From assembly GCA_030445745.1 (NCBI GenBank), contig JASUTE010000007.1:1-64000 (forward strand): DNA of 64,000 bases, read 5' to 3'. Every line of letters begins with the position of its first letter. The stretch's first letter is position 1. The notes below the pieces were generated by a model. The model saw only the letters and a list, made by a program, of their open reading frames with translations. It did no database searches and was not told the DNA's origin. A program made the position numbers and the translations under genes. Origin of the DNA: Candidatus Cloacimonadota bacterium (lineage in GTDB: Bacteria > Cloacimonadota > Cloacimonadia > Cloacimonadales > TCS61). This document shows, piece by piece, positions 1-10,503 of the stretch.

Positions 1-110
1 CAATCTGTAATTAAAAACATAAAGTTAATATAAGACTTTTATTAACAATTTATAGATTACTTCGCGAAAGATAATTCAAGAAGATTTACTCGTAATGACC
101 GCATGTTTTG

Positions 111-290
111 CTCCCCTTTTTAAGGGGAGAAGCTCTGCTTTGCAGAGCAGAGGGGTTTCTTGAGGACTAAATTGTTATCTCGAGCGGAACGAAGTGAAGT
201 CGAGATTTATGTGCCATAGGCACATTTATGCGTCCTCTGGCGCAGGTCTCAGGTGTACCATAAGTTTGTATGAGACTTACGCCAAAGGCG
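111..290. repeat. Cluster of six short inverted repeats
   Basis: Six perfect or near-perfect hairpins follow one another within 180 bases with no ORF: CTCCCCTT/AAGGGGAG (111-129), GCTCTGC/GCAGAGC (132-148), ATCTCGA/TCGAGAT (177-206), ATGTGCC/GGCACAT (209-225), GTCTCA/TGAGAC (246-276) and CGCC/GGCG (280-290). The rest of positions 1-425 is AT-rich and shows no gene. It may be a dispersed palindromic repeat cluster or a structured 3' region of the DUF134 operon, which ends at 426. It does not have the form of a single intrinsic terminator. Confidence 0.6.
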
Positions 291-425
291 CAAAAAACTT
301 TTATTTTAAGATATTATTATTTTGTTTATATTCCTATTTTTCGGAATAAATAGGCGATTGTGAATTACGTAGGCTAAAAAGACATACTATTCAACCATGG
401 CTGGGTGGAATTACTTGGATAATAA

Positions 426-872
426 TTATTTATTTTGGCCATAACGATGGCAGCATCGCCCATGACCAAAGTTTTTAGCTATGTTTTCCACATTAGTTGA
501 ACCGCAAACCGGACAAGGATACAGATTAACTACATCGCTAGGATAAATATTGCCACATTCGCGGCAGCGCAATTGGTTTCTTCTAAAATGAATGTAGCCA
601 CCTTCTATTTGCAGTTGTTTGCCATGGATAATAAAATCGGCTACTTTTTGGTGCGCTTTTTCTATCAATCTTGTAAAAGTAGAACGCGATATTTCCATCT
701 TTATAGCTGCTTCAGCATGGTCCAATCCTTCCCAATCTGCCAATCTTAGGGCTTCATATTCATCTATAGTGATGACTATTTTGTCTAAATTACGTTTACG
801 AACTCCAACTGGTTTAAAAATATTAAACAGTGGTGGTTTTTCTACAATTTTATTTTTAGGTGGACGCGACAT
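426..872 (-). CDS. DUF134 family HTH / zinc-ribbon protein
   Basis: A 148-residue protein of the DUF134 family (PF02001). The N-terminal half has the typical ITIDEYEALRLADWEGLDHAEAA segment followed by a helix-turn-helix (about residues 50-80, with the S-R-S-T-F-T-R recognition region). The C-terminal half holds a CxxC...CxxC zinc ribbon (RCREC, CPVC) and ends in a short His/Cys-rich tail (GHGRCCHRYG). Family members are presumed DNA-binding proteins and are often found near iron-sulfur or nitrogenase-cofactor proteins; no such partner is visible here. It lies 14 nt after the C25 peptidase gene on the same strand and has a GGGAGAAGAG ribosome site before the ATG, so it is probably the last gene of the pgi - peptidase - DUF134 transcript. 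The function is not known. Confidence 0.85.
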   Translation of the reverse strand: MSRPPKNKIVEKPPLFNIFKPVGVRKRNLDKIVITIDEYEALRLADWEGLDHAEAAIKMEISRSTFTRLIEKAHQKVADFIIHGKQLQIEGGYIHFRRNQLRCRECGNIYPSDVVNLYPCPVCGSTNVENIAKNFGHGRCCHRYGQNK

Positions 873-886
873 CTCTTCTCCCTTTT

Positions 887-3800
887 TTATTTAATCAAAA
901 TTAGTTTTTTTGTTATATTACGATTAGGCGTTTGTAAATTATAAAAATAAATTCCTGAGCCAAGTGTTTTGTTTTGTTCATCTTTTCCATTCCAAAATAA
1001 CTTATGTTCACCTGCAGGCATTTTTTGGTTAATTAATGTCTTTACTTTTTGTCCACGGCTGTTATATATATTCAGCACGACCTCAACAGCGGTAGATAAT
1101 TTAAAGTTGATTGCCGTATTGCTCCGATTATTTTGAAGGAAAAAGGGGTTAGGATAATTTTGTTCCAACTTGGTAACAGCTGGAATTTCTTGATAATTAC
1201 TGCTATTTTCTACCTGTAATTCAACCGGTATATGCATAATCCTGCCAGGGTTAATTATAATATTTATATAAGCTGTATATTCACCTGGTTCTAGCGTAGA
1301 AGTATCTACGGTAATAATCAACGTTTCTGTAGTATTAGCCTGAACAGTACCCTCAGTATTAGCTGTACTTAACCAGTCAACGGGGCTATCTACAATAGCA
1401 AAACTAGCTGTGGTCTTATTTGTAAGTCCAGTTTGAGTATCGCGCAGTCGCAAGTGGCAGTAGGGAGAGGTAGGACCAGGTACCTGGAAATAAAATTTAC
1501 CCGTATTTTCTAAATTGGATGCTAAATTTTGCCAACTATAGCCATCATCATGAGAAATATCGATATCTATAGTGGTAATATTTCCATAATTTTCCCATAT
1601 CACACTATCTTGTCCAGCATAGAGCATTTCTGTAGCTGCATTAGGATAGGAAATATCCAGTGCACTTATTTGGAATTCTTCTGCTGAAAAATCGTTAATG
1701 TACCCGCTAGAAAGCATTATTTTGCATTCATTGGAAATTACAGCTGGTACCTGAAAAATATATTCACCTAAATTGGGTGCATTTTCCGCCAGTATCTGCC
1801 ATTCTCCACCACTCTGATAACGAATAAATATATCCATTTCATCTAAAGCGCCATAAGAATTCCATTTTATAGTATCTTGACTAGTAGCTATCAGATGTTC
1901 ACCTCCATTTGGATATTCCAGCCAGATAAAACCAGAAGAAGTAGGGTCAATAAATATAGAACCAGAATTTGTATGAGGTTCATTACCGCTACCATCTCCC
2001 TCGATATACCAAGGTATCTCTACAGTTTCAGTCATATTTTCGTCTATTATCACTGTAACTTGAAAAGCTTGTACTCCAGTTTCATCAAAATTGTCACCAT
2101 TTCCAAATCCCCAAGTTACCGTGGCTCCATCTCCAGTTTCACCATTCCAATTCATACTACCTAAATTGGAGGCGGTTTGCACTGTAAATCCAGTCGGAAA
2201 ATCTAAACTCAAGCCATGAACAGGTTCACTTTGAGCATTATGAAAGAGATAAAACAAAAGTTCCATTGGTAATATTGGTATATAGCCATTATTACCACGA
2301 ATAACTTGATCCAGGCTTATATCTCTCTCGGTTTTTTGCTGTTTAGTAAAATGGGAAAATTCTACCGAGAAATCTATAGCTTCCCCAAATTGTGAATGAT
2401 TGGTTAAATTTAATGTAATATCTTGAGTTTCGTTTTCGGCCAAATTTAGCTGAAATGCTTCTGGAGAGGAGGTAAGATAGGGTATATCGGAGTATGGATC
2501 TACTGTGAAAAGAATCGCTGTTTCCGATTCCAGAGGATGAGCACTGCTTGGTTGTCGATTGGCATAGGACATATTTATACCGTCATCTTCTGTGTAATTT
2601 TCTATTCCCACAGTGGCATAATTGTTTTCCTGGTCTTCATTGTGAACTTCCTTATATTGGAATAGAATTTTGACATCTGCAGAAGGTGTTTGATAGTAGT
2701 CAGGATCAAAGATAATAGCCTGGAATGTATTTTGATTATTATCATAATTTTCCCAGTTGGTCCATTGTACGATAAATTGATTATTCTCGGAATCGTAATA
2801 GTAGTGAACCTGGCCATTTTCCAGTTCATCCCAAAAAGGTGCTACTATACTGTTAGGTCCATTTCCCGAGGGAATTTGTCTATTTCTGTGGAAAACTTGT
2901 TCGCATACACCCATGCTAAACCAGCCGTCTGTACAGATCGATATTGTATCGTAGGAATGTTCGAAATAATTTACCCAGAATGGTAATGGTACTATTTCCA
3001 CTGCGCCATCATAAGTTATGAAATCGTATTCTAAAGCTACTCCGTTGCCCCCATATTCAGGGTTTATCTCTATCCAATTGTAAGCTGGAATATCAAAATT
3101 ACCGGCATCTCTACTCTCTATTGCACAATAGCCATATTTACTGTAGGTGGGAGCTGTTTCGGAAACTAAACCCACCGGCAGTTCGAATTGAGTTGAAAAA
3201 ACAGAGTTTCCAGCTTGCATTATTTGCAGTAGAAAGTTAGCGCTGCTACCTGGATATACATCAAAAACCTCTATCTGAAGAGGATTGTTACTCATTTCAA
3301 AATTTTCTGGGTCAATAGAAGAAAAACCAGCTGTGGCTTGCAATATTTGGCAGCGCGGCGAAAGACTACTTAAATTTGCTGTAAAGTCACCGGTTGCAAT
3401 TGCGCCGATATTTTCCAATTCTAAATAGATATTTTGAATAGAGTTTGGCAGCAGATAATCACGGGTAGTAGTTTGGAAATTGGAGAAAATAACTTCTGGT
3501 GAGAGAAGCTGAGTTTGTACCAAAAATTCTTGATTGCCACTGGCTGAATTTACTTCTATAATTAAATTTTTACACTGCTGATTTTGCCACGCGGGTTGCG
3601 AAGTGAGATTAAAAATGCCTGTATAAGTATTCTGAGGGAGTAATGATTCCACATAGATAGAGTTAGTTTCTATCTGAAAGTAGTTGTCTAGGGAATTTAG
3701 ATTAATGTTTATGGAATTAATTGCGTTGCTATTATTGTTTTTAAGGGTAAATTCCAACTGAATGGAGCTGTTATTTTGGGGTGGTTGCTCAAAAGAATAT

Positions 3801-5764
3801 TGGACCAATTGCAAATACTGGGCAGAGCTGCGGGATATATCTTTTGTTATAGGAATAAACCCGTATTTACTTGTGGTAATGCTAAATTCGGTAATTTCTG
3901 TTGGAACTGGCAGATAAGCTGAACCAGCAGAATTTGTTTTAGCAACAGCTATTAGGCTATCTGCTGCCGTTATACTAACAGTAAACTCAGCAGCATTCTG
4001 TACGTTTTCAATAGTTACAGGCAGGTAGTTTTGGTTTGCATCCAGTTGGTCTGGACAAATCAGCTGAAAGGGCTGTGGTGGTGAGTGTAATACTCTTAAA
4101 CCAGGATCTCCCAGTAGATTGTACACAAAAAAATATAGTTGATCAGATTCTTCAGGACCACCCCATTCATGACAATCAGGAAAATTATTGTAAAGCTCCA
4201 TCTTACCACGTAACATCAGCCCAGCACAGGTATTTATACCTTCTTGGGTAAACCCCTGGTAAATTCCCAAATCGTGACAGTTGTTCCAAGCTGTAGATGT
4301 GTTATACTCGCTGGGTCCAATAAACCCAATTGCACCTTTGGGTTGGCCGGGGTCACCAGCATTTAGCCATATTTCTCCAAAACATGATGGAATATTTTCC
4401 ACAGCGAAATCTCCTCCGGCGCATACTATGCTGGTTACAAATGGCAGCTTAAAACCATTATTCAAGTTCATTAAGTTCTCGTTAGCAAAAATATTGTATC
4501 CATCAATAGAAGACCAATGGTCGTAGCTACCGCAACCACGGTAATTTATAATTGAACAACCCTCGTTTATTAAATTTTCCAAAGAAGTTTGCGAAGTTTG
4601 CTCGGGATAGATATGGTTGTGTACAGTTGTATAATCGAATTCTAATAATTTACGCCTGGCTTCCAGTAATGTTTCTCGGGGAGAATAATTATCGTAATTT
4701 GGGGATATACCACCTACCATTATTGCTTTCGTGAACCAATCTACTGAAGTATCGGGTTCTTTTTCATAGGTTATTATCTTGTTTACCACCGTCATTAACT
4801 GCATCATATCCTGAAAAGAAACTCGGCCCAGCATAATGTCGGGGAAATAATCATCTCCTTCCAATAAAGTATAGGGATGATCACTAACATCGAATTCCGA
4901 ATAAGGTCCGCCTTCCACATAAAAAGATGGCACTATATAATTTCCACTTACATCGCCAAATAAAATTACATTTTCGGGCGGGATTTCCCAATTATCGTAG
5001 GCATTTTGCAGGTAGTTTTTTATTTCATCTTTGGTATAACCAGTTTCCGCAAGTGTGGCGATTTTGGTGTGATAACCCAGCTGTTGTTTCCAACTTTTAA
5101 GTTCTTGCAAATAGGAAGCACAATTTTCTGGGCAAATAAAAAGATAGGAACCTGTGGTAGAATTTTTTTCTGACTGAAAACCAGTGATATTTTGTTGGGC
5201 AATTTGCCTAAATATTGGAGTGGAAGCAATGTTTTTAAGCAAAGGGTTACTATTTTTATTGCTATCTATAGAAAGAGTTATATCTATATCCTTAAAATAA
5301 CGAATCTTCTGTTTAGCAGGATTGTATTGACAACTGGCAACCGAGATTTGCGCAAATCTAATTCCGCGCATAATAACCGGTTTAGAAATTTGAACAACTT
5401 TTTCTGGCAGCCATTTATCTTGTTTATTCTGGGAAGCTTGAGAGTTCTCTTGTTCACCGCTGCACAATTCAAACCCAATGGTTTGTTCATCTGTATTGTA
5501 AAATTGTTTATCAATTTGCCAATTGCCGTTAGCAGGTAATTGTACCAGTTTGGTAAATCTGGGGATTTTGGATAACCCTGCAGCAGCACTGTTATTGCAT
5601 TCTTTGGCTGTTAGCAGCAGATAGGTTTTTCCGTTAGCTGTTATTTCCTGTTCTTGTAAATCGAAATTACCAGTAATAGATATTTCATAATTCTGGTGCT
5701 TAAATTGGAGAGAGAAAAGAGTTGAGATGGAAAAAATTAAAAAGAGGATTAAATATTTCTTCAT
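887..5764 (-). CDS. Secreted C25 (gingipain-like) peptidase family protein with C-terminal FlgD-like sorting domain
   Basis: A 1625-residue exported protein. An N-terminal signal peptide (about residues 1-18) is followed by a propeptide-like region and a gingipain-type C25 domain (about 205-610): [68 protein letters not shown]. Cys448 fits the nucleophile. The residue at the usual catalytic-His place is Cys411 (GCG instead of GHG); His416 lies five residues on. Beta-sandwich repeats fill the middle. The last ~90 residues are the NYPNPF...WNGKDE...GIYFYNLQT...KKLILIK sorting domain, which in the FCB group marks proteins for export by a type IX-like route. The ATG overlaps the pgi stop as ATGA, so the two genes are translationally coupled, an odd pairing of a glycolytic enzyme and a secreted protein. 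Whether it is an active peptidase is uncertain. Confidence 0.85.
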   Translation of the reverse strand: MKKYLILFLIFSISTLFSLQFKHQNYEISITGNFDLQEQEITANGKTYLLLTAKECNNSAAAGLSKIPRFTKLVQLPANGNWQIDKQFYNTDEQTIGFELCSGEQENSQASQNKQDKWLPEKVVQISKPVIMRGIRFAQISVASCQYNPAKQKIRYFKDIDITLSIDSNKNSNPLLKNIASTPIFRQIAQQNITGFQSEKNSTTGSYLFICPENCASYLQELKSWKQQLGYHTKIATLAETGYTKDEIKNYLQNAYDNWEIPPENVILFGDVSGNYIVPSFYVEGGPYSEFDVSDHPYTLLEGDDYFPDIMLGRVSFQDMMQLMTVVNKIITYEKEPDTSVDWFTKAIMVGGISPNYDNYSPRETLLEARRKLLEFDYTTVHNHIYPEQTSQTSLENLINEGCSIINYRGCGSYDHWSSIDGYNIFANENLMNLNNGFKLPFVTSIVCAGGDFAVENIPSCFGEIWLNAGDPGQPKGAIGFIGPSEYNTSTAWNNCHDLGIYQGFTQEGINTCAGLMLRGKMELYNNFPDCHEWGGPEESDQLYFFVYNLLGDPGLRVLHSPPQPFQLICPDQLDANQNYLPVTIENVQNAAEFTVSITAADSLIAVAKTNSAGSAYLPVPTEITEFSITTSKYGFIPITKDISRSSAQYLQLVQYSFEQPPQNNSSIQLEFTLKNNNSNAINSININLNSLDNYFQIETNSIYVESLLPQNTYTGIFNLTSQPAWQNQQCKNLIIEVNSASGNQEFLVQTQLLSPEVIFSNFQTTTRDYLLPNSIQNIYLELENIGAIATGDFTANLSSLSPRCQILQATAGFSSIDPENFEMSNNPLQIEVFDVYPGSSANFLLQIMQAGNSVFSTQFELPVGLVSETAPTYSKYGYCAIESRDAGNFDIPAYNWIEINPEYGGNGVALEYDFITYDGAVEIVPLPFWVNYFEHSYDTISICTDGWFSMGVCEQVFHRNRQIPSGNGPNSIVAPFWDELENGQVHYYYDSENNQFIVQWTNWENYDNNQNTFQAIIFDPDYYQTPSADVKILFQYKEVHNEDQENNYATVGIENYTEDDGINMSYANRQPSSAHPLESETAILFTVDPYSDIPYLTSSPEAFQLNLAENETQDITLNLTNHSQFGEAIDFSVEFSHFTKQQKTERDISLDQVIRGNNGYIPILPMELLFYLFHNAQSEPVHGLSLDFPTGFTVQTASNLGSMNWNGETGDGATVTWGFGNGDNFDETGVQAFQVTVIIDENMTETVEIPWYIEGDGSGNEPHTNSGSIFIDPTSSGFIWLEYPNGGEHLIATSQDTIKWNSYGALDEMDIFIRYQSGGEWQILAENAPNLGEYIFQVPAVISNECKIMLSSGYINDFSAEEFQISALDISYPNAATEMLYAGQDSVIWENYGNITTIDIDISHDDGYSWQNLASNLENTGKFYFQVPGPTSPYCHLRLRDTQTGLTNKTTASFAIVDSPVDWLSTANTEGTVQANTTETLIITVDTSTLEPGEYTAYINIIINPGRIMHIPVELQVENSSNYQEIPAVTKLEQNYPNPFFLQNNRSNTAINFKLSTAVEVVLNIYNSRGQKVKTLINQKMPAGEHKLFWNGKDEQNKTLGSGIYFYNLQTPNRNITKKLILIK

Positions 5765-7425
5765 AGCAGATTCCTTTCCTTCATTTTCTTAAATTTATTG
5801 ATAAGATTATTAGTAGAGCTATCATAGGAATTTATTTCTGTACTTGTTTTTAGATGTGGCAGCAATTTTTTTGCTAATTGCTTTCCTAATTCAACCCCCC
5901 ATTGGTCGAAGCTGTAAATATTCCAGATAATGCCTTGTACAAAGATCTTGTGTTCATACATGGCAATTAATTCCCCCAAAGTGGCTGGTGTTAACTTCCT
6001 AAATAGAATAGAGGTGGTGGGTTTGTTACCTTGGAAGATTTTATAGGGTAATAGTCTTTCTATTTCGCTTTCACTTTTACCTGCTTCTTCTAGTTCCTGG
6101 CGAGCTTCCTGCTCTGTTTTACCTTGCATTAGCGCCTGGGTTTGGGCAAAAAAGTTGGCCAGCAATTTTTCATGATGATCTCCGATAGGATTTGAACTAG
6201 CAGCTGCAGCTAGGAAATCGCAGGGAATAAGTTTGGTACCCTGATGAATAAGTTGGAAAAACGCATGCTGGCCGTTGGTGCCTGGCTCACCCCAAATTAT
6301 GGGTCCAGTTTGGTAGTTAACAGCTTGGCCGTTGCGATTTACATATTTACCATTGCTCTCCATATCTGCCTGTTGTAAGTAAGCTGTAAAGCGATGTAAA
6401 TATTGATTATAGGGAATTATCGCCTGGGTTTCTGCTCCCCAAAAATTGTTGTACCAAATTCCTAAAAGAGCCAAAATAACAGGAATGTTCTTTTCCCAAT
6501 GGGAATTTTTGAAATGACAGTCCATATCATACGCGCCACGTAAAAGTTCTTCAAAATTTTTGTAACCAAGGCTGCACGCTATAGAAAGCCCGATAGAGCT
6601 CCACAGAGAGTAGCGTCCCCCTACCCAATCCCAAAAGATAAACATATTTTCTGGAGCAATCCCAAATTTTTCCACACCTTCCTGGTTGGTAGAGATGGCC
6701 ACAAAGTGTTTTTTAATAAATTCAGGTTTTGGAGCTGTATGCAAAAACCACTGGCGGGCAGTGTGGGCATTAGTCATGGTTTCTTGGGTAGTAAAAGATT
6801 TGGAAGCGATGAGAAAAAGAGTAGTTTCGGGGTTCAGCTTTTTCAGGGTTTCGGCGATATGAGCAGCGTCGATATTGGAAACAAAATGGGGAGTTATATG
6901 TTCTACCCGATAAGCCTGCAAAGCTTCAGTAACCATTACCGGCCCCAAGTCGGAACCACCAATACCAATATTCACAATATCAGTGATCGGTTTGCCGGTG
7001 AATCCTCTCCAGCTACCAGAAATTATTTGTTCGGAAAATTGTTTTATCTTTTTTAAAGCTGCCTGCACCTGCGGCATCACGTTTTGGCCATCTACTTTTA
7101 CTGGTTTACCGCTGAAATTACGCAAAGCTGTATGCAAAACTGCGCGATTCTCTGTTTTGTTTATCTTTTCGCCTGTAAACATAGCTGTGATAGCTTCATC
7201 TAAACCGCATTCGTCTGCCAATTGGAAAAGCAACTGCATTATCTTATCATCAATATGGTTTTTGGAATAATCCACAAAAATATCTTCAAATTCTACACTG
7301 AATTTAGTAGCGCGTTGTTCATCTTGGGCAAAAAGTGTGCGCAGGTGAGTTTGCGAGATTTGCTTTTGTAATTTTTGTAATTTTCCCCAGGTTTCTGTGG
7401 TGGTTGGATCTACATTTTTTAACAT
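5761..7425 (-). CDS. pgi: Glucose-6-phosphate isomerase
   Basis: A 554-residue phosphoglucose isomerase interconverting glucose-6-phosphate and fructose-6-phosphate in the cytoplasm. The long (eukaryote/E. coli-like) form is recognisable over its full length: [33 protein letters not shown], the signature [23 protein letters not shown] near the active site, [15 protein letters not shown], and the C-terminal [18 protein letters not shown]. The start has a TAGGAGTG ribosome site 5-6 nt upstream. It is the first gene of the minus-strand unit and overlaps the following peptidase gene by four bases. Its upstream region carries the remnant of another gene rather than a clear promoter. Confidence 0.96.
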   Translation of the reverse strand: MLKNVDPTTTETWGKLQKLQKQISQTHLRTLFAQDEQRATKFSVEFEDIFVDYSKNHIDDKIMQLLFQLADECGLDEAITAMFTGEKINKTENRAVLHTALRNFSGKPVKVDGQNVMPQVQAALKKIKQFSEQIISGSWRGFTGKPITDIVNIGIGGSDLGPVMVTEALQAYRVEHITPHFVSNIDAAHIAETLKKLNPETTLFLIASKSFTTQETMTNAHTARQWFLHTAPKPEFIKKHFVAISTNQEGVEKFGIAPENMFIFWDWVGGRYSLWSSIGLSIACSLGYKNFEELLRGAYDMDCHFKNSHWEKNIPVILALLGIWYNNFWGAETQAIIPYNQYLHRFTAYLQQADMESNGKYVNRNGQAVNYQTGPIIWGEPGTNGQHAFFQLIHQGTKLIPCDFLAAAASSNPIGDHHEKLLANFFAQTQALMQGKTEQEARQELEEAGKSESEIERLLPYKIFQGNKPTTSILFRKLTPATLGELIAMYEHKIFVQGIIWNIYSFDQWGVELGKQLAKKLLPHLKTSTEINSYDSSTNNLINKFKKMKERNLL

Positions 7426-7443
7426 AAATACACTCCTAAAATT

Positions 7444-7640
7444 TTAAGTATTCAAAGTAAATTTGTTCATATTAGCATCGTGGGAAGTATGCAAGAAATT
7501 CCAGGTCTGCAGGATGTTATCGCTCATAATTACAACTCCTTCTAAAGCGTATTGCAACTCACGAATGTTTCCAGGTTAGTTGTATTTTCCCAATTTTTCC
7601 CCATTTTTTTCTCCATAGCTATTTTGGAAATCGTCTTCTA
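7444..7640 (-). pseudogene. Remnant of a sigma-54-dependent regulator (AAA+ domain C-terminus)
   Basis: In one minus-strand frame the bases just upstream of pgi read ...YGEKNGEKLGKYN-stop-PGNIRELQYALEGVVIMSDNIL... and end at a TAA at 7444. The WPGNIREL-x-ALEGVVIMSD stretch is the diagnostic end of the sigma-54-interacting AAA+ domain (usually YxWPGNVREL...ERAVIL). A TAA replaces the expected Trp codon, there is no initiation region, and the DNA-binding domain that should follow is replaced by a short unrelated tail. This is a dead fragment of a larger gene whose body is gone. A good ribosome site (AAGGAGTTG) before the internal ATG at 7527 could still give a 27-residue peptide, but it falls inside the homologous frame and is probably accidental. 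Confidence 0.7.
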
Positions 7641-7710
7641 TTATACTGTTCCTTTTCTAAAAAAAATTACTAACTTGCCAAGTTTTTTTTAATAAATTTT
7701 TATGCCATGA

Positions 7711-7999
7711 GGTGGCCGATGGATATTTGTGGTTGACGAATCTGGTGGGTTTGCGGTAAAAAGGTTCATAAAATTAGGCGGTCAAAACCCCGCTTCTATG
7801 AAGTTTGGAAGGACTGAAGTCAGGTGAAAAGGTCATAGTTTCCTGTTACGAAAATTTTGGCGAAGCAGATAAATTGAAGGAGCATAAGGATTACAAAAGG
7901 TTGAAAGAAGAAGGTGCTGAACTGAAACAGCGCTTGCAATCGGTTGGTTATGCTCCCGCTAAAAGTATTTTTTATGTCGGTATAAAACAAGGAGATTAA
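7711..7999 (+). pseudogene. Frameshifted remnant of a HlyD-type efflux periplasmic adaptor
   Basis: Frame 1 (7711-7800) reads GGRWIFVVDESGGFAVKRFIKLGGQNP. After a one-base loss near 7805 (GAAGTTTGG where GAAGTTTTGG would keep the frame) the text continues as YEVLEGLKSGEKVIVSCYENFGEADKL and runs to the TAA at 7997-7999. The two pieces join into the membrane-proximal C-terminus of RND/ABC efflux adaptors (pattern VVDESG-AVRR-I-LG-QNP-YYEVLEGLKPGDRVI). Everything upstream of about residue 300 of the family is absent and the frame opens directly after a TGA. It ends one base before the amidohydrolase ATG, and that gene's ribosome site (GGAG) lies in the last codons of the remnant. The permease genes that normally follow such adaptors are missing. 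Confidence 0.75.
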
Positions 8000-8000
8000 A

Positions 8001-9227
8001 ATGGAAGAAAAGAAAACTATTATTAAAGCAAAAGTGCTTTACGATGGCAAAACCAAACACGAAGATGTTTATGTAATAGTGCAGGGAAACACAATATTAA
8101 ACATCAGCAAGCAAAAAATGCAAGCAGATTACGAAGGTTATGTAACACCCGCTTTTATCGATGCTCATTCTCATATTGGAATGGATAGAGAAGGTGAACC
8201 CTCCCAAGAATCGGAAACTAACGATGTCCTAGACCAATTTAACCCCACTAATAATCCTATTAACAGTATTTATTTCGATGACAGAGCTTTTAAAGATGCC
8301 GTTGATTTTGGTGTTTTATATAGCTGTGTGGTGCCCGGTAGCGGTAATTTGATAGGTGGACGAGCAAAAGTAATTCGTAACTTTGCCAAAAATCGTAATG
8401 AAGCAGAACTAAAGGATTATGGTTTTAAAATGGCTTTGGGGTTCAATCCACGCTCTACTACGGAATGGAAAGGTAAAAGACCTAATACCAGAATGGGTAT
8501 TTATGCGCTTTTGGAAAAGAAACTGGATGATGTTATTTTAAAGCGTGATAAACAAAAGGTGGCCAAACAGAAAAAGCTGAATAGTTTGGAAAAGAAACTT
8601 AAAGATAAAAAGATAAACAAAACCGAATATAAAGAAGAAAAAGAACTGATTGAAAGAGAATATGATTATCAGTTCGACAGTGACGAGAAAGCGCTTTTAG
8701 AAATTCTTTCTGGTGAAAAAGTGGTAAAAGTGCATGTTCACAAAGAAGATGATGTGCATTATCTTATTTATCTTGTAAAAAAATATAATTTAAATGTAAC
8801 TGCCGACCATACTGGTGATGTTTGGAACAAAAAGATATTCGACCAATTGGCCGAGAACAATATTCCCATAGTTTATGGTCCTTTGGGCTCTGTAGGTTAT
8901 AAGGTAGAACTGAAACATGCCTATTATCAAAATGCTAAATTGCTAATGGAATCAAAAGCTTTCTATGGATTGATGACTGACCACCCCGTGATTCATACTA
9001 TTGCCCTGCGCGATAGTTTGAAATTTTTCCTTATCCAAGGTATGAAACCAGAAGAAGCTATTTCACTTATTACCTACAAAAATGCTCACATTTTAGGATT
9101 ACAGGAAACCTTAGGCAGCATTGAAGCCGGTAAAGTGGCCAGTTTAGTTGTTTGGAACCAAGATCCGCTTAATTTAGGTGCATTCCCTGTATTAGTGATG
9201 GCCGAAGGCGAAGTTTTGCGTTCTTAA
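8001..9227 (+). CDS. Amidohydrolase (imidazolonepropionase-like) family protein
   Basis: A 408-residue amidohydrolase-superfamily enzyme without a signal peptide. Visible metal-site features: DAHSHIG after the N-terminal beta-sandwich (about residues 54-60), VKVHVHKED with the central His pair, ADHTGD, and MTDHPV with the late Asp. The C-terminal GSIEAGKVASLVVWNQDPL returns to the composite sandwich. Family members hydrolyse cyclic amide, amino or peptide bonds; the closest flavour is the putative imidazolonepropionase/prolidase-like group, so the substrate cannot be named. An unusual Lys/Glu-rich insert of about 50 residues (roughly 178-228, KRDKQKVAKQKKLNSLEKK and onward) looks like a coiled-coil hairpin between barrel elements. 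It stands alone on the plus strand and is followed by a clear terminator. Confidence 0.85.
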   Translation: MEEKKTIIKAKVLYDGKTKHEDVYVIVQGNTILNISKQKMQADYEGYVTPAFIDAHSHIGMDREGEPSQESETNDVLDQFNPTNNPINSIYFDDRAFKDAVDFGVLYSCVVPGSGNLIGGRAKVIRNFAKNRNEAELKDYGFKMALGFNPRSTTEWKGKRPNTRMGIYALLEKKLDDVILKRDKQKVAKQKKLNSLEKKLKDKKINKTEYKEEKELIEREYDYQFDSDEKALLEILSGEKVVKVHVHKEDDVHYLIYLVKKYNLNVTADHTGDVWNKKIFDQLAENNIPIVYGPLGSVGYKVELKHAYYQNAKLLMESKAFYGLMTDHPVIHTIALRDSLKFFLIQGMKPEEAISLITYKNAHILGLQETLGSIEAGKVASLVVWNQDPLNLGAFPVLVMAEGEVLRS

Positions 9228-9263
9228 AAAATAATACTAGTAGAACCTGGATTAAATATAATA

Positions 9264-9296
9264 AGCAGGTGGTTTTATAAACCTCCTGCTTTTTTA
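9264..9296 (+). terminator. Intrinsic terminator of the amidohydrolase gene
   Basis: The stem AGCAGGTGGTTT pairs with AAACCTCCTGCT (one central T-T mismatch) and is followed by six T residues, 37 nt after the stop codon. The remaining bases to 9413 hold no recognisable gene. Confidence 0.85.
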
Positions 9297-9413
9297 TTCA
9301 TCAGATTATAAGTTATGTTGTTCGTAGTAGCTGAGGTTTTGTGTTCGAAGAAGAACAGTTTTGTTGCAAAAGTGGACAGAGTGTATTCCTATTTCAGGAC
9401 GGGACAAATAACC

Positions 9414-10499
9414 CTACACCTCCACCATTCCTGCAGCCATTTGCAAATATTTCCGTGGATTTTGCAACGAGTCGTGCTTGTTACCGCTTAATTTTTCCAG
9501 TGAAATTATCTGCTGGAAACGCTCTTCCAGGTTACTTTTGTCTGGGTAGCGTCCAACAATTGCTATTACTGGGATATCGCCAGCTTTTTCCAGCACTTTG
9601 CCAACCAATTTACCCCAATTTATTTGGTTATCCAAACTGCCCTCACCTGTTATCAGCAGGTCGGCATTGGCTATCTCTTGTTCAAAATGACATTTTTGCA
9701 TAAAATACTCAGCACCACTAACAATGCTGGCATTTAAAAAAGCAACTAACCCCGCTGCTAAGCCGCCTGCAGCACCGGCGCCAGCAATATTGGTTACATC
9801 TCTACCCCATTTTTGCTTTATCAGCTTGGCCAAGTTAGCTAGACCTGCTTCCAGGTGTTCCACCTGCTGGGGCGTAGCTCCTTTTTGGGGAGCATACACA
9901 GCTGCTGCGCCGGTGGGTCCTAAGAGCGGATTGCTCACATCGCAAGCAGCTACTGCTGCGATGTGCGGCAGCTGCGACTCTGTTATTCTAGCTATTTTTA
10001 CTAAATTATCTCCAACTGGCTCTAACTCTCTGCCCTGGGCATCCCAAAATTTATAGCCCAAAGCAGCTGCCATGCCAGTGCCGCCGTCACAACTGGAACT
10101 ACCACCCAAAGCTACTACGATTTGTTTAAATCCCTGGTTGCCAAGTTTAACAATTAGCTGACCCAAGCCATAGGTAGAAGTCTGCCCCGGATTGCGTTTA
10201 GCAGGCGGCACTAGCTGCAATCCGCTCACATTTGCCAGTTCCACTACAGCTGTTTGGTCTAGTTTGGCAAATTGTACTTCATGGGGTTTTCCTAACGGGC
10301 CCTTTACCATCTCTGTATCTAATTTAGCGCCCACATTGTGTTGCAAACATTGCAAGCTACCTTCACCGCCATCGGCCAAAGGGAAATTGACGATCTGAGC
10401 CTGCGGCCAACGTTTCTGCAAAGCTTCTTGTAGTTCCTGGCCAGCATCTACAGCCGAGATGGAATCTTTGAACGAATCAAAGCAAATTACTATTTTCAT
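9414..10499 (-). CDS. garK: Glycerate kinase (type 1)
   Basis: A 361-residue glycerate kinase of the GK1 family (PF02595), phosphorylating D-glycerate (2-phosphoglycerate is the usual product in the GarK/GlxK group). The family start KIVICFDSFKDSISAVDAGQ, the LADGGEGS motif, VVALGGSSSCDGGTGMAAALG, NPLLGPTGAAAVYAPQKGA, and the C-terminal LLITGEGSLDNQINWGK, VIAIVGR are all present, so it looks complete. The ATG lies only four bases beyond the T-tract of the terminator belonging to the M3 peptidase gene, and there is no Shine-Dalgarno sequence. It is therefore either expressed by read-through or initiated on a nearly leaderless message. No other glyoxylate-pathway gene is near. Confidence 0.93.
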   Translation of the reverse strand: MKIVICFDSFKDSISAVDAGQELQEALQKRWPQAQIVNFPLADGGEGSLQCLQHNVGAKLDTEMVKGPLGKPHEVQFAKLDQTAVVELANVSGLQLVPPAKRNPGQTSTYGLGQLIVKLGNQGFKQIVVALGGSSSCDGGTGMAAALGYKFWDAQGRELEPVGDNLVKIARITESQLPHIAAVAACDVSNPLLGPTGAAAVYAPQKGATPQQVEHLEAGLANLAKLIKQKWGRDVTNIAGAGAAGGLAAGLVAFLNASIVSGAEYFMQKCHFEQEIANADLLITGEGSLDNQINWGKLVGKVLEKAGDIPVIAIVGRYPDKSNLEERFQQIISLEKLSGNKHDSLQNPRKYLQMAAGMVEV

Positions 10500-10503
10500 A
10501 ATA

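Noticed and set aside
2602-2986. Long ORFs opposite or out of frame with the C25 peptidase, TonB receptor and other large genes
   Set aside because: They lie inside well-supported genes, have low-complexity translations and lack ribosome sites.
7444-7527. 27-residue ORF with a good ribosome site upstream of pgi
   Set aside because: It is in the same frame as the sigma-54 activator remnant; the 'ribosome site' is part of the former coding sequence.
9380-9400. ATTTCAGGACGGG here resembles ATTTCAGGATGGG near 16635
   Set aside because: Only about 12 bases are shared and there is no further similarity, so I did not treat them as IS ends.
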